Made by a program: the position numbers and the translations under genes | Shown here: positions 36,184 to 49,677 of the stretch, piece by piece | Layout of the letters: each line of letters begins with the position of its first letter | Position numbering within the stretch: position 1 is the stretch's first letter | Origin: Luidia sarsii | Lineage: Eukaryota; Echinodermata; Asteroidea; Paxillosida; Luidiidae | NCBI GenBank assembly: GCA_949987565.1 | Contig: OX465104.1 | Coordinates: 26,797,939 to 26,861,938, forward strand | Length of the DNA stretch: 64,000 bases | Reading direction: 5' to 3' | Notes under the pieces: model-generated | What the model saw: the letters and a program-made list of their open reading frames with translations, nothing else | Database searches by the model: none | What the model was told of the DNA's origin: nothing

Positions 36184-38049
36184 AAAGTACATGAACACAC
36201 ACACACTTCCTCAGTCATAAAGGTTAGTTTCCTTTGCGTGATGATAAAATAATTTAAACATGTGCGCTTTCAGTCATTTTAACAATGTTCGACGGCTTAT
36301 TCCAGATTCATTTTTGTTTCGACCTACTTTATGGCGTTACTTCAGAAATACTTACGCAAAAGCAAACTTAAGTAAGTCGCCCCATATTCACACCACGCTA
36401 CCATGCAAATGGCTATACAGGTGCAAATCTAAACAAATCGCCCCATATTCACCAGACGCTGTGACGCGTATCGCTGCGTATCTTAAGACCGAACAGGTCT
36501 GAGAGGATGACCACCTAACTTTTGAGTATCTAGCGAGACCTGTTCACTTAAATAGACACGCACCGTGCACTTGTAGAATCATTTTACTCTTGTCCTTGCG
36601 TATCTTTTGACCGCACAGGTCTGAGAGGATGACCAGCTAACCTTTGAATATTCAGCGAGACCCGTTGACTAGGATAGAGACGGACTGTTCTCTTGTAGAA
36701 TAATTTTACCTTCGTCCTTGCGTATCTTTTGACCGAACAGGTCTGAGAGGATGACCACCTAACTTTGAATATTCGGTGAGACCCGTTGACTAGAATACAG
36801 GCGGGCGGTGCTCTTGCACAATTTTTTCACCCTTGTCTTCGCGTATCTTGAAACCGAATAGATCTGACTGAATGGCCAATTCCCCTAGAACATACAGGGA
36901 AAATATTATGACAAGGGTAGAGGCGGACGATGAACTTGTAGAATCATTTTTTCTTGTAGAATAGTTTGACTCTTGTCCTTGCGTATCTTTTGACCGAACA
37001 GGTCTGAGAGGATGACCACCTAACTTTGAATATTCAGTGAGACCCTTTGACTAGAATACAGGCGGGCGGTGATCTTGCACAATCTTTTCACCCCTGTCTT
37101 CGCGTATCTTGAAACCGAACAGATCTGACTGAATGGCCAATCCCACCTATAACATACAGGTGGACCATGAACTTGTAGAATCATTTCATCTTCTCGGTGC
37201 AGGATACATAGCGCAATGGTTGTCCCTACACGTTTAACATTACTTCACAAATACATCACTTGACTTGCAAAGTGTACATTATCTTTCCGCTACTCTCCGC
37301 AGACTGTTCTATGCTCTTCTCAACAAAGACGAGCTCCCTCCTTATTGAAGAGGTTATCCTAGGAATCCTAGGGATACTTCCAAGCCAAGTTTCAAGAATC
37401 AAAACCTAAAATGTAATACGATATGAACACGCAAGGAATATATCTCTGCCCATCACCTCCAAAATCTGCAAATCAACGTCCGCTCGTATGAATACACAGT
37501 TGACACTCAGACAGATGAAGGGTCGTTGTCTTTCCGTGGAAAACCATCAAAAGAAATGTTCTCCAAACTCAGTAACTTTAACACTTGTCGTTAGAGGAAC
37601 CCTAGACCTCTTCTTATGGCAAATTTGAATCTTGTCAGCATCATATTTAATGAAATATTAATTTGCAAACCCTATCTTCCTACTCAGTTACCCTCTGCCG
37701 TCGACCATAATGCCAGCGACTGGACAATGGCAGCTCAGAGAAACAGGTAGGGTCGCTCCCTTCTCCTGAAAATGTTTGAATAGAAATTGACTCCGAATTC
37801 AGATGTTTTGACTCAGGCCATTCGAGGAATCCTAGGGCTACTTTCAAGCCAATTTTCAAGGATGAAAACCTAAAATGTAATACGATATGAACACGCAAGG
37901 AATATATCTCTGCCCATCACCTTCAAAATCTGCGAATCAACGTCCGCTCGTATGAATACACAGTTGACACTCAGACGGATGAAGGGTCGTTGCCTTTCCG
38001 TGGAAAACCATCAAAAGAAATGTTCTCCAAACTCAGTAACTTTAACACT
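36048..38049 (+). repeat. 2,002 bp tandem duplication, copy 2
   Basis: Direct copy of the preceding 2,002 bp. It ends where gtcgttagaggaagcc continues in the ordinary monomer instead of gtcgttacaggaaccc. Confidence 0.78.
36184..37360 (+). repeat. Satellite B, full copy B6
   Basis: Full-length B, near-identical to B5. Its right junction opens directly into the four 1,365 bp units. Confidence 0.88.
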
Positions 38050-38146
38050 TGTCGTTAGAGGAAGCCTAGACCTCTTCTTAGGGCAAATTTGAATCTTGTC
38101 AGCATCATATTTAATGAAATATTAATTTGCAAACCCTATCTTCCTA

Positions 38147-38725
38147 CCCGTTGACTAGAATACAGGCGGGCGGTGCTCTTGCACAATTTTTTCACCCTTG
38201 TCTTCGCGTATCTTGAAACCGAATAGATCTGACTGAATGGCCAATTCCCCTAGAACATACAGGGAAAATATTATGACAAGGGTAGAGGCGGACGATGAAC
38301 TTGTAGAATCATTTTTTCTTGTAGAATAGTTTGACTCTTGTCCTTGCGTATCTTTTGACCGAACAGGTCTGAGAGGATGACCACCTAACTTTGAATATTC
38401 AGTGAGACCCTTTGACTAGAATACAGGCGGGCGGTGATCTTGCACAATCTTTTCACCCCTGTCTTCGCGTATCTTGAAACCGAACAGATCTGACTGAATG
38501 GCCAATCCCACCTATAACATACAGGTGGACCATGAACTTGTAGAATCATTTCATCTTCTCGGTGCAGGATACATAGCGCAATGGTTGTCCCTACACGTTT
38601 AACATTACTTCACAAATACATCACTTGACTTGCAAAGTGTACATTATCTTTCCGCTACTCTCCGCAGACTGTTCTATGCTCTTCTCAACAAAGACGAGCT
38701 CCCTCCTTATTGAAGAGGTTATCCT
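38147..38725 (+). repeat. Truncated B, copy B'3
   Basis: Starts at cccgttgactag after cttccta and ends at the B right edge; part of composite unit 1. Confidence 0.88.
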
Positions 38726-39511
38726 AGGAATCCTAGGGATACTTCCAAGCCAAGTTTCAAGAATCAAAACCTAAAATGTAATACGATATGAACACGCAAG
38801 GAATATATCTCTGCCCATCACCTCCAAAATCTGCAAATCAACGTCCGCTCGTATGAATACACAGTTGACACTCAGACAGATGAAGGGTCGTTGTCTTTCC
38901 GTGGAAAACCATCAAAAGAAATGTTCTCCAAACTCAGTAACTTTAACACTTGTCGTTAGAGGAACCCTAGACCTCTTCTTATGGCAAATTTGAATCTTGT
39001 CAGCATCATATTTAATGAAATATTAATTTGCAAACCCTATCTTCCTACTCAGTTACCCTCTGCCGTCGACCATAATGCCAGCGACTGGACAATGGCAGCT
39101 CAGAGAAACAGGTAGGGTCGCTCCCTTCTCCTGAAAATGTTTGAATAGAAATTGACTCCGAATTCAGATGTTTTGACTCAGGCCATTCGAGGAATCCTAG
39201 GGCTACTTTCAAGCCAATTTTCAAGGATGAAAACCTAAAATGTAATACGATATGAACACGCAAGGAATATATCTCTGCCCATCACCTTCAAAATCTGCGA
39301 ATCAACGTCCGCTCGTATGAATACACAGTTGACACTCAGACGGATGAAGGGTCGTTGCCTTTCCGTGGAAAACCATCAAAAGAAATGTTCTCCAAACTCA
39401 GTAACTTTAACACTTGTCGTTAGAGGAAGCCTAGACCTCTTCTTAGGGCAAATTTGAATCTTGTCAGCATCATATTTAATGAAATATTAATTTGCAAACC
39501 CTATCTTCCTA

Positions 39512-40090
39512 CCCGTTGACTAGAATACAGGCGGGCGGTGCTCTTGCACAATTTTTTCACCCTTGTCTTCGCGTATCTTGAAACCGAATAGATCTGACTG
39601 AATGGCCAATTCCCCTAGAACATACAGGGAAAATATTATGACAAGGGTAGAGGCGGACGATGAACTTGTAGAATCATTTTTTCTTGTAGAATAGTTTGAC
39701 TCTTGTCCTTGCGTATCTTTTGACCGAACAGGTCTGAGAGGATGACCACCTAACTTTGAATATTCAGTGAGACCCTTTGACTAGAATACAGGCGGGCGGT
39801 GATCTTGCACAATCTTTTCACCCCTGTCTTCGCGTATCTTGAAACCGAACAGATCTGACTGAATGGCCAATCCCACCTATAACATACAGGTGGACCATGA
39901 ACTTGTAGAATCATTTCATCTTCTCGGTGCAGGATACATAGCGCAATGGTTGTCCCTACACGTTTAACATTACTTCACAAATACATCACTTGACTTGCAA
40001 AGTGTACATTATCTTTCCGCTACTCTCCGCAGACTGTTCTATGCTCTTCTCAACAAAGACGAGCTCCCTCCTTATTGAAGAGGTTATCCT
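39512..40090 (+). repeat. Truncated B, copy B'4
   Basis: Same limits relative to its unit as B'3; part of composite unit 2. Confidence 0.88.
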
Positions 40091-40876
40091 AGGAATCCTA
40101 GGGATACTTCCAAGCCAAGTTTCAAGAATCAAAACCTAAAATGTAATACGATATGAACACGCAAGGAATATATCTCTGCCCATCACCTCCAAAATCTGCA
40201 AATCAACGTCCGCTCGTATGAATACACAGTTGACACTCAGACAGATGAAGGGTCGTTGTCTTTCCGTGGAAAACCATCAAAAGAAATGTTCTCCAAACTC
40301 AGTAACTTTAACACTTGTCGTTAGAGGAACCCTAGACCTCTTCTTATGGCAAATTTGAATCTTGTCAGCATCATATTTAATGAAATATTAATTTGCAAAC
40401 CCTATCTTCCTACTCAGTTACCCTCTGCCGTCGACCATAATGCCAGCGACTGGACAATGGCAGCTCAGAGAAACAGGTAGGGTCGCTCCCTTCTCCTGAA
40501 AATGTTTGAATAGAAATTGACTCCGAATTCAGATGTTTTGACTCAGGCCATTCGAGGAATCCTAGGGCTACTTTCAAGCCAATTTTCAAGGATGAAAACC
40601 TAAAATGTAATACGATATGAACACGCAAGGAATATATCTCTGCCCATCACCTTCAAAATCTGCGAATCAACGTCCGCTCGTATGAATACACAGTTGACAC
40701 TCAGACGGATGAAGGGTCGTTGCCTTTCCGTGGAAAACCATCAAAAGAAATGTTCTCCAAACTCAGTAACTTTAACACTTGTCGTTAGAGGAAGCCTAGA
40801 CCTCTTCTTAGGGCAAATTTGAATCTTGTCAGCATCATATTTAATGAAATATTAATTTGCAAACCCTATCTTCCTA

Positions 40877-41455
40877 CCCGTTGACTAGAATACAGGCGGG
40901 CGGTGCTCTTGCACAATTTTTTCACCCTTGTCTTCGCGTATCTTGAAACCGAATAGATCTGACTGAATGGCCAATTCCCCTAGAACATACAGGGAAAATA
41001 TTATGACAAGGGTAGAGGCGGACGATGAACTTGTAGAATCATTTTTTCTTGTAGAATAGTTTGACTCTTGTCCTTGCGTATCTTTTGACCGAACAGGTCT
41101 GAGAGGATGACCACCTAACTTTGAATATTCAGTGAGACCCTTTGACTAGAATACAGGCGGGCGGTGATCTTGCACAATCTTTTCACCCCTGTCTTCGCGT
41201 ATCTTGAAACCGAACAGATCTGACTGAATGGCCAATCCCACCTATAACATACAGGTGGACCATGAACTTGTAGAATCATTTCATCTTCTCGGTGCAGGAT
41301 ACATAGCGCAATGGTTGTCCCTACACGTTTAACATTACTTCACAAATACATCACTTGACTTGCAAAGTGTACATTATCTTTCCGCTACTCTCCGCAGACT
41401 GTTCTATGCTCTTCTCAACAAAGACGAGCTCCCTCCTTATTGAAGAGGTTATCCT
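40877..41455 (+). repeat. Truncated B, copy B'5
   Basis: Same limits relative to its unit as B'3; part of composite unit 3. Confidence 0.88.
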
Positions 41456-42241
41456 AGGAATCCTAGGGATACTTCCAAGCCAAGTTTCAAGAATCAAAAC
41501 CTAAAATGTAATACGATATGAACACGCAAGGAATATATCTCTGCCCATCACCTCCAAAATCTGCAAATCAACGTCCGCTCGTATGAATACACAGTTGACA
41601 CTCAGACAGATGAAGGGTCGTTGTCTTTCCGTGGAAAACCATCAAAAGAAATGTTCTCCAAACTCAGTAACTTTAACACTTGTCGTTAGAGGAACCCTAG
41701 ACCTCTTCTTATGGCAAATTTGAATCTTGTCAGCATCATATTTAATGAAATATTAATTTGCAAACCCTATCTTCCTACTCAGTTACCCTCTGCCGTCGAC
41801 CATAATGCCAGCGACTGGACAATGGCAGCTCAGAGAAACAGGTAGGGTCGCTCCCTTCTCCTGAAAATGTTTGAATAGAAATTGACTCCGAATTCAGATG
41901 TTTTGACTCAGGCCATTCGAGGAATCCTAGGGCTACTTTCAAGCCAATTTTCAAGGATGAAAACCTAAAATGTAATACGATATGAACACGCAAGGAATAT
42001 ATCTCTGCCCATCACCTTCAAAATCTGCGAATCAACGTCCGCTCGTATGAATACACAGTTGACACTCAGACGGATGAAGGGTCGTTGCCTTTCCGTGGAA
42101 AACCATCAAAAGAAATGTTCTCCAAACTCAGTAACTTTAACACTTGTCGTTAACGGAAGCCTAGACCTCTTCTTAGGGCAAATTTGAATCTTGTCAGCAT
42201 CATATTTAATGAAATATTAATTTGCAAACCCTATCTTCCTA

Positions 42242-42820
42242 CCCGTTGACTAGAATACAGGCGGGCGGTGCTCTTGCACAATTTTTTCACCCTTGTCTTC
42301 GCGTATCTTGAAACCGAATAGATCTGACTGAATGGCCAATTCCCCTAGAACATACAGGGAAAATATTATGACAAGGGTAGAGGCGGACGATGAACTTGTA
42401 GAATCATTTTTTCTTGTAGAATAGTTTGACTCTTGTCCTTGCGTATCTTTTGACCGAACAGGTCTGAGAGGATGACCACCTAACTTTGAATATTCAGTGA
42501 GACCCTTTGACTAGAATACAGGCGGGCGGTGATCTTGCACAATCTTTTCACCCCTGTCTTCGCGTATCTTGAAACCGAACAGATCTGACTGAATGGCCAA
42601 TCCCACCTATAACATACAGGTGGACCATGAACTTGTAGAATCATTTCATCTTCTCGGTGCAGGATACATAGCGCAATGGTTGTCCCTACACGTTTAACAT
42701 TACTTCACAAATACATCACTTGACTTGCAAAGTGTACATTATCTTTCCGCTACTCTCCGCAGACTGTTCTATGCTCTTCTCAACAAAGACGAGCTCCCTC
42801 CTTATTGAAGAGGTTATCCT
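42242..42820 (+). repeat. Truncated B, copy B'6
   Basis: Last of the truncated copies; part of composite unit 4. After it the A array changes haplotype within about 250 bp. Confidence 0.88.
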
Positions 42821-45800
42821 AGGAATCCTAGGGATACTTCCAAGCCAAGTTTCAAGAATCAAAACCTAAAATGTAATACGATATGAACACGCAAGGAATA
42901 TATCTCTGCCCATCACCTCCAAAATCTGCAAATCAACGTCCGCTCGTATGAATACACAGTTGACACTCAGACAGATGAAGGGTCGTTGTCTTTCCGTGGA
43001 AAACCATCAAAAGAAATGTTCTCCAAACTCAGTAACTTTAACACTTGTCGTTAGAGGAACCCTAGACCTCTTCCTAGGGCAAATTTGAATCTCGTCAGCA
43101 TCATATTTAATGAAATATTAATTTGCAAACCCTATATTCCTACTCAGTTACTCTCTGCCGTCGACCATAATGCCAGCGACTGGACAATGGCAGCTCAGAG
43201 AAACAGGTAGGGTCGCTCCCTTCTCCTGAAAATGTTTGAATAGAAATTGACTCCGAATTCAGATGTTTTGACTCAGGCCATTCGAGGAATCGTAGGGCTA
43301 CTTTCAAGACAATTTTCAAGGATGAAAACCTAAAATGTAATACGATATGAACACGCAAGGAATATATCTCTGCCCATCACCTGCAAAATCTGCGAATCAG
43401 CGTCCGCTCGTATGAATACACAGTTGACACTCAGACGGATGAAGGGTCGTTGCCTTTCCGTGGAAAACCATCAAAAGAAATGTTCTCCACACTCAGTTAC
43501 TTTAACACTTGTCGTTAGAGGAACCCTAGACCTCTTCCTAGGGCAAATTTGAATCTCGTCAGCATCATATTTAATGAAATATTAATTTGCAAACCCTAAC
43601 TTCCTACTCAGTTACTCTCTGCCGTCGACCATAATGCCAGCGACTGGACAATGGCAGCTCAGAGAAACAGGTAGGGTCGCTCCCTTCTCCTGAAAATGTT
43701 TGAATAGAAATTGACCCCGAATTCAGATGTTTTGACTCAGGCCATTTGAGGAATCCTAGGGCTACTTTCAAGTCAAGTTTTAAGAATCAAAGACTAAAAT
43801 GTAAAACGATATGAACACGCAAGGAATATGTCTCTGCCCATCACCTGCAAAATCTGCGAATCAACGTCCGATCGTATGAATACACAGTTGACACTCAGAC
43901 GGATGAAGGGTCGTTGCCTTTCCGTGGAAAACCATCAAAAGAAATGTTCTCCAAACTCAGTAACTTTAACACTTGTCGTTAGAGGAACCCTAGACCTCTT
44001 CCTATGGCAAATTTGAATCTCGTCAGCATCATATTTAATGAAATATTAATTTGCAAACCCTATCTTCCTACTCAGTTACTCTCTGCCGTCGACCATAATG
44101 CCAGCGACTGGACAATGGCAGCTCAGAGAAACAGGTAGGGTCGCTCCCTTCTCCTGAAAATGTTTGAATAGAAATTGACTCCGAATTCAGATGTTTTGAC
44201 TCAGGCCATTCGAGGAATCCTAGGGCTACTTTCAAGCCAAGTTTCAAGGATGAAAACCTAAAATGTAATACGATATGAACACGCAAGGAATATATCTCTG
44301 CCCATCACCTGCAAAATCTGCGAATCAACGTCCGCTCGTATGAATACACAGTTGACACTCAGACGGATGAAGGGTCGTTGCCTTTCCGTGGAAAACCATC
44401 AAAAGAAATGTTCTCCAAACTCAGTAACTTTAACACTTGTCGTTAGAGGAACCCTAGACCTCTTCCTAGGGCAAATTTGAATCTCGTCAGCATCATATTT
44501 AATGAAATATTAATTTGCAAACCCTATATTCCTACTCAGTTACTCTCTGCCGTCGACCATAATGCCAGCGACTGGACAATGGCAGCTCAGAGAAACAGGT
44601 AGGGTCGCTCCCTTCTCCTGAAAATGTTTGAATAGAAATTGACCCCGAATTCAGACGTTTTGACTCAGGCCATTCGAGGAATCCTAGGGCTATTTTCAAG
44701 ACAATTTTCAAGGATGAAAACCTAAAATTTAATACGATATGAACACGCAAGGAATATATCTCTGCCCATCACCTGCAAAATCTGCGAATCAACGTACGCT
44801 CGTGTGAATACACAGTTGACACTCAGACAGATGAAAGGTCGTTGCCTTTCCGTGGAAAATTATCAAAAGAAATGTTCTCCAAACCCAGTAACTTTAACAC
44901 TTGTCGTTAGAGGAACCCTAGACCTCTTCCTAGGGCAAATTTGAATCTCGTCAGCATCATATTTAATGAAATATTAATTTGCAAACCCTATATTCCTACT
45001 CAGTTACTCTCTGCCGTCGACCATAATGCCAGCGAATGGACAATGGCAGCTCAGAGAAACAGGTAGGGTCGCTCCCTTCTCCTGAAAATGTTTGAATAGA
45101 AATTGACTCCGAATTCAGATGTTTTGACTCAGGCCATTCGAGGAATCCTAGGGCTACTTTCAAGACAATTTTCAAGGATGAAAACCTAAAATTTAATACG
45201 ATATGAACACGCAAGGAAAATATTTCTGCCCATCACCTGCAAAATCTGCGAATCAACGTCCGCTCGTATGAATGCACAGTTGACACTAAGACATATGAAA
45301 GGTCGTTGCCTTTCCGTGGATAATTTTTAAAAGAAATGTTCTCCAAACTCAGTAACTTTAACACTTGTCGTTAGAGGAACCCTAGACCTCTTCCTAGGGC
45401 AAATTTGAATCTCGTCAGCATCATATTTAATGAAATATTAATTTGCAAACCCTATATTCCTACTCAAATACTCTCTGCCGTCGACCATAATGCCAGCGAC
45501 TGGACAATGGCAGCTCAGAGAAACAGGTAGGGTCGCTCCCTTCTCCTGAAAATGTTTGAATAGAAATTGACTCCGAATTCAGATGTTTTGACTCAGGCCA
45601 TTCGAGGAATCCTAGGGCTACTTTCAAGACAATTTTCAAGGATGAAAACCTAAAATGTAATACGATATGAACACGCAAGGAATATATCTCTGCCCATCAC
45701 CTGCAAAATCTGCGAATCAACGTCCGCTCGTATGAATACACAGTTGACACTCAGACGGATGAAGGGTCGTTGCCTTTCCGTTGAAAACCATCAAAAGAAA

Positions 45801-48800
45801 TGTTCTCCAAACTCAGTAACTTTAACACTTGTCGTTAGAGGAACCCTAGACCTCTTCCTAGGGCAAATTTGAATCTCGTCAGCATCATATTTAATGAAAT
45901 ATTATTTTGCAAACCCTATATTCCTACTCAGTTACTCTCTGCCGTCGACCATAATGCCAGCGACTGGACAATGGCAGCTCAGAGAAACAGGTAGGGTCGC
46001 TCCCTTCTCCTGAAAATGTTTGAATAGAAATTGACCCCGAATTCAGACGTTTTGACTCAGGCCATTCGAGGAATCCTAGGGCTACTTTCAAGACAATTTT
46101 CAAGGATGAAAACCTAAAATTTAATACGATATGAACACGCAAGGAATATATCTCTGCCCATCACCTGCAAAATCTGCGAATCAACGTCCGCTCGTATGAA
46201 TGCACAGTTGACACTAAGACATATGAAAGGTCGTTGCCTTTCCGTGGATAATTTTTAAAAGAAATGTTCTCCAAACTCAGTAACTTTAACACTTGTCGTT
46301 AGAGGAACCCTAGACCTCTTCCTAGGGCAAATTTGAATCTCGTCAGCATCATATTTAATGAAATATTAATTTGCAAACCCTATATTCCTACTCAGTTACT
46401 CTCTGCCGTCGACCATAATGCCAGCGACTGGACAATGGCAGCTCAGAGAAACAGGTAGGGTCGCTCCCTTCTCCTGAAAATGTTTGAATAGAAATTGACT
46501 CCGAATTCAGATGTTTTGACTCAGGCCATTCGAGGAATCGTAGGGCTACTTTCAAGACAATTTTCAAGGATGAAAACCTAAAATGTAATACGATATGAAC
46601 ACGCAAGGAATATATCTCTGCCCATCACCTGCAAAATCTGCGAATCAACGTCCGCTCGTATGAATACACAGTTGACACTCAGACGGATGAAGGGTCGTTG
46701 CCTTTCCGTGGAAAACCATCAAAAGAAATGTTCTCCAAACTCAGTAACTTTAACACTTGTCGTTAGAGGAACCCTAGACCTCTTCCTAGGGCAAATTTGA
46801 ATCTCGTCAGCATCATATTTAATGAAATATTAATTTGCAAACCCTATCTTCCTACTCAGTTACTCTCTGCCGTCGACCATAATGTCAGCGACTGGACAAT
46901 GGCAGCTCAGAGAAACAGGTAGGGTCGCTCCCTTCTCCTGAAAATGTTTGAATAGAAATTGACTCCGAATTCAGATGTTTTGACTCAGGCCATTCGAGGA
47001 ATCCTAGGGCTACTTTCAAGCCAAGTTTCAAGGATGAAAACCTAAAATGTAATACGATATAAACACGCAAGGAATATATCTCTGCCCATCACCTGCAAAA
47101 TCTGCGAATCAACGTACGCTCGTGTGAATACACAGTTGACACTCAGACGGATGAAGGGTCGTTGCCTTTCCGTGGAAAACCATCAAAAGAAATGTTCTCC
47201 AAACTCAGTAACTTTAACACTTGTCGTTAGAGGAACCCTAGACCTCTTCTTATGGCAAATTTGAATCTTGTCAGCATCATATTTAATGAAATATTAATTT
47301 GCAAACCCTATCTTCCTACTCAGTTACTCTCTGCCGTCGACCATAATGTCAGCGACTGGACAATGGCAGCTCAGAGAAACAGGTAGGGTCGCTCCCTTCT
47401 CCTGAAAATGTTTGAATAGAAATTGACCCCGAATTCAGATGTTTTGACTCAGGGCATTCGAGGAATCCTAGGGCTACTTTCAAGCCAAGTTTCAAGAATC
47501 AAAACCTAAAATGTAATACGATATGAACACGCAAGGAATATATCTCTGCCCATCAGATCAAATATCTGCGAATCAACGTCCGCTCGTATGAATACACAGT
47601 TGACACTCAGACAGATGAAAGGTCGTTGCCTTTCCGTGGAAAATTATCAAAAGAAATGTTCTCCAAACCCAGTAACTTTAACACTTGTCGTTAGAGGAAC
47701 CCTAGACCTCTTCCTAGGGCAAATTTGAATCTCGTCAGCATCATATTTAATGAAATATTAATTTGCAAACCCTATCTTCCTACTCAGTTACTCTCTGCCG
47801 TCGACCATAATGCCAGCGACTGGACAATGGCAGCTCAGAGAAACAGGTAGGGTCGCTCCCTTCTCCTGAAAATGTTTGAATAGAAATTGACTCCGAATTC
47901 AGATGTTTTGACTCAGGCCAATCGAGGAATCCTAGGGCTACTTTCAAGCCAAGTTTCAAGGATGAAAACCTAAAATGTAATACGATATGAACACGCAAGG
48001 AATATATCTCTGCCCATCACCTGCAAAATCTGCGAATCAACGTACGCTCGTGTGAATACACAGTTGACACTCAGACAGATGAAAGGTCGTTGCCTTTCCG
48101 TGGAAAATTATCAAAAGAAATGTTCTCCAAACTCAGTAACTTTAACACTTGTCGTTAGAGGAACCCTAGACCTCTTCCTAGGGCAAATTTGAATCTCGTC
48201 AGCATCATATTTAATGAAATATTAATTTGCAAACCCTATATTCCTACTCAGTTACTCTCTGCCGTCGACCATAATGCCAGCGACTGGACAATGGCAGCTC
48301 AGAGAAACAGGTAGGGTCGCTCCCTTCTCCTGAAAATGTTTGAATAGAAATTGACTCCGAATTCAGATGTTTTGACTCAGGCCATTCGAGGAATCCTAGG
48401 GCTACTTTCAAGACAATTTTCAAGGATGAAAACCTAAAATGTAATACGATATGAACACGCAAGGAATATATCTCTGCCCATCACCTGCAAAATCTGCGAA
48501 TCAACGTCCGCTCGTATGAATACACAGTTGACACTCAGACGGATGAAGGGTCGTTGCCTTTCCGTGGAAAACCATCAAAAGAAATGTTCTCCAAACTCAG
48601 TAACTTTAACACTTGTCGTTAGAGGAACCCTAGACCTCTTCTTATGGCAAATTTGAATCTTGTCAGCATCATATTTAATGAAATATTAATTTGCAAACCC
48701 TATCTTCCTACTCAGTTACCCTCTGCCGTCGACCATAATGCCAGCGACTGGACAATGGCAGCTCAGAGAAACAGGTAGGGTCGCTCCCTTCTCCTGAAAA

Positions 48801-49677
48801 TGTTTGAATAGAAATTGACTCCGAATTCAGATGTTTTGACTCAGGCCATTCGAGGAATCCTAGGGCTACTTTCAAGCCAATTTTCAAGGATGAAAACCTA
48901 AAATTTAATACGATATGAACACGCAAGGAATATATCTCTGCCCATCACCTTCAAAATCTGCGAATCAACGTCCGCTCGTATGAATACACAGTTGACACTC
49001 AGACGGATGAAGGGTCGTTGCCTTTCCGTGGAAAACCATCAAAAGAAATGTTCTCCACACTCAGTAACTTTAACACTTGTCGTTAGAGGAACCCTAGACC
49101 TCTTCTTAGGGCAAATTTGAATCTCGTCAGCATCATATTTAATGAAATATTAATTTGCAAACCCTATCTTCCTACTCAGTTACTCTCTGCCGTCGACCAT
49201 AATGTCAGCGACTGGACAATGGCAGCTCAGAGAAACAGGTAGGGTCGCTCCCTTCTCCTGAAAATGTTTGAATAGAAATTGACCCCGAATTCAGATGTTT
49301 TGACTCAGGGCATTCGAGGAATCCTAGGGCTACTTTCAAGCCAAGTTTCAAGAATCAAAACCTAAAATGTAATACGATATGAACACGCAAGGAATATATC
49401 TCTGCCCATCAGATCAAATATCTGCGAATCAACGTCCGCTCGTATGAATACACAGTTGACACTCAGACAGATGAAGGGTCGTTGCCTTTCCGTGGAAAAC
49501 CATCAGAAGAAATGTTCTCCAAACTCAGTAACTTTAACACCTGTCGTTACAGGAACCCTAGACCTCTTCCTAGGGCAAATTTGAATATTCGCCAGCATCA
49601 TATTTAATGAAATATTAATTTGCAAACCCTCTTGCTTGACTTGTTTCTACTCGGTCTCTTTCTGCCCTCGACCATTA
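42821..49677 (+). repeat. Satellite A array, block 12
   Basis: About 14.8 monomers. The first part follows the 1,365 bp unit. From somewhere between about 42,990 and 43,074 it matches the sequence right of the retroelement (28.93-29.5 kb), sharing gaatcgtaggg, gaatcagcgtcc and ctccacactcagttac. Later monomers carry aaacccagtaac and catcagatcaaatatctg variants. It ends in a B-flank monomer. No gene is seen. Confidence 0.9.
46388..46851 (+). repeat. Satellite A, reference 464 bp monomer
   Basis: This is one representative unit of the family that fills the window. The period is read from recurring landmarks, for example 30,428, 30,892, 31,356, 31,820, 32,284, 32,748 and 33,212, each exactly 464 bp apart. 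Landmarks here are a SalI-type site at 46,408-46,413, an EcoRI-type site at 46,503-46,508, an 8-nt-loop dyad CCCTAG/CTAGGG at 46,772-46,791 and an AT-rich dyad TTAAT/ATTAA at 46,819-46,833. All copies point the same way; I saw no inverted monomer. Subtypes differ by linked substitutions and a few 1-3 bp indels. No family name is recognised. The unit start is arbitrary. Confidence 0.95.

Larger units (their letters stand above)
37361..42820 (+). repeat. Four 1,365 bp composite units (A 786 bp + B' 579 bp)
   Basis: Units are 37,361-38,725, 38,726-40,090, 40,091-41,455 and 41,456-42,820. All four have exactly the same length, and I noticed almost no base differences; one is gttaacggaagcc for gttagaggaagcc near 42,150. 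Such uniformity suggests very recent amplification. Single, slightly different versions are at 18,556-19,919 and 24,706-26,069. Confidence 0.9.

Noticed and set aside
46800..46815. Hammerhead ribozyme in satellite A (minus strand CTGACGAG)
   Set aside because: The core-like octamer is followed by no stem II and no GAAA strand at a usable distance. A plus-strand cagatga with an AAGG/CCTT stem also fails, because GAAA does not directly follow the stem.
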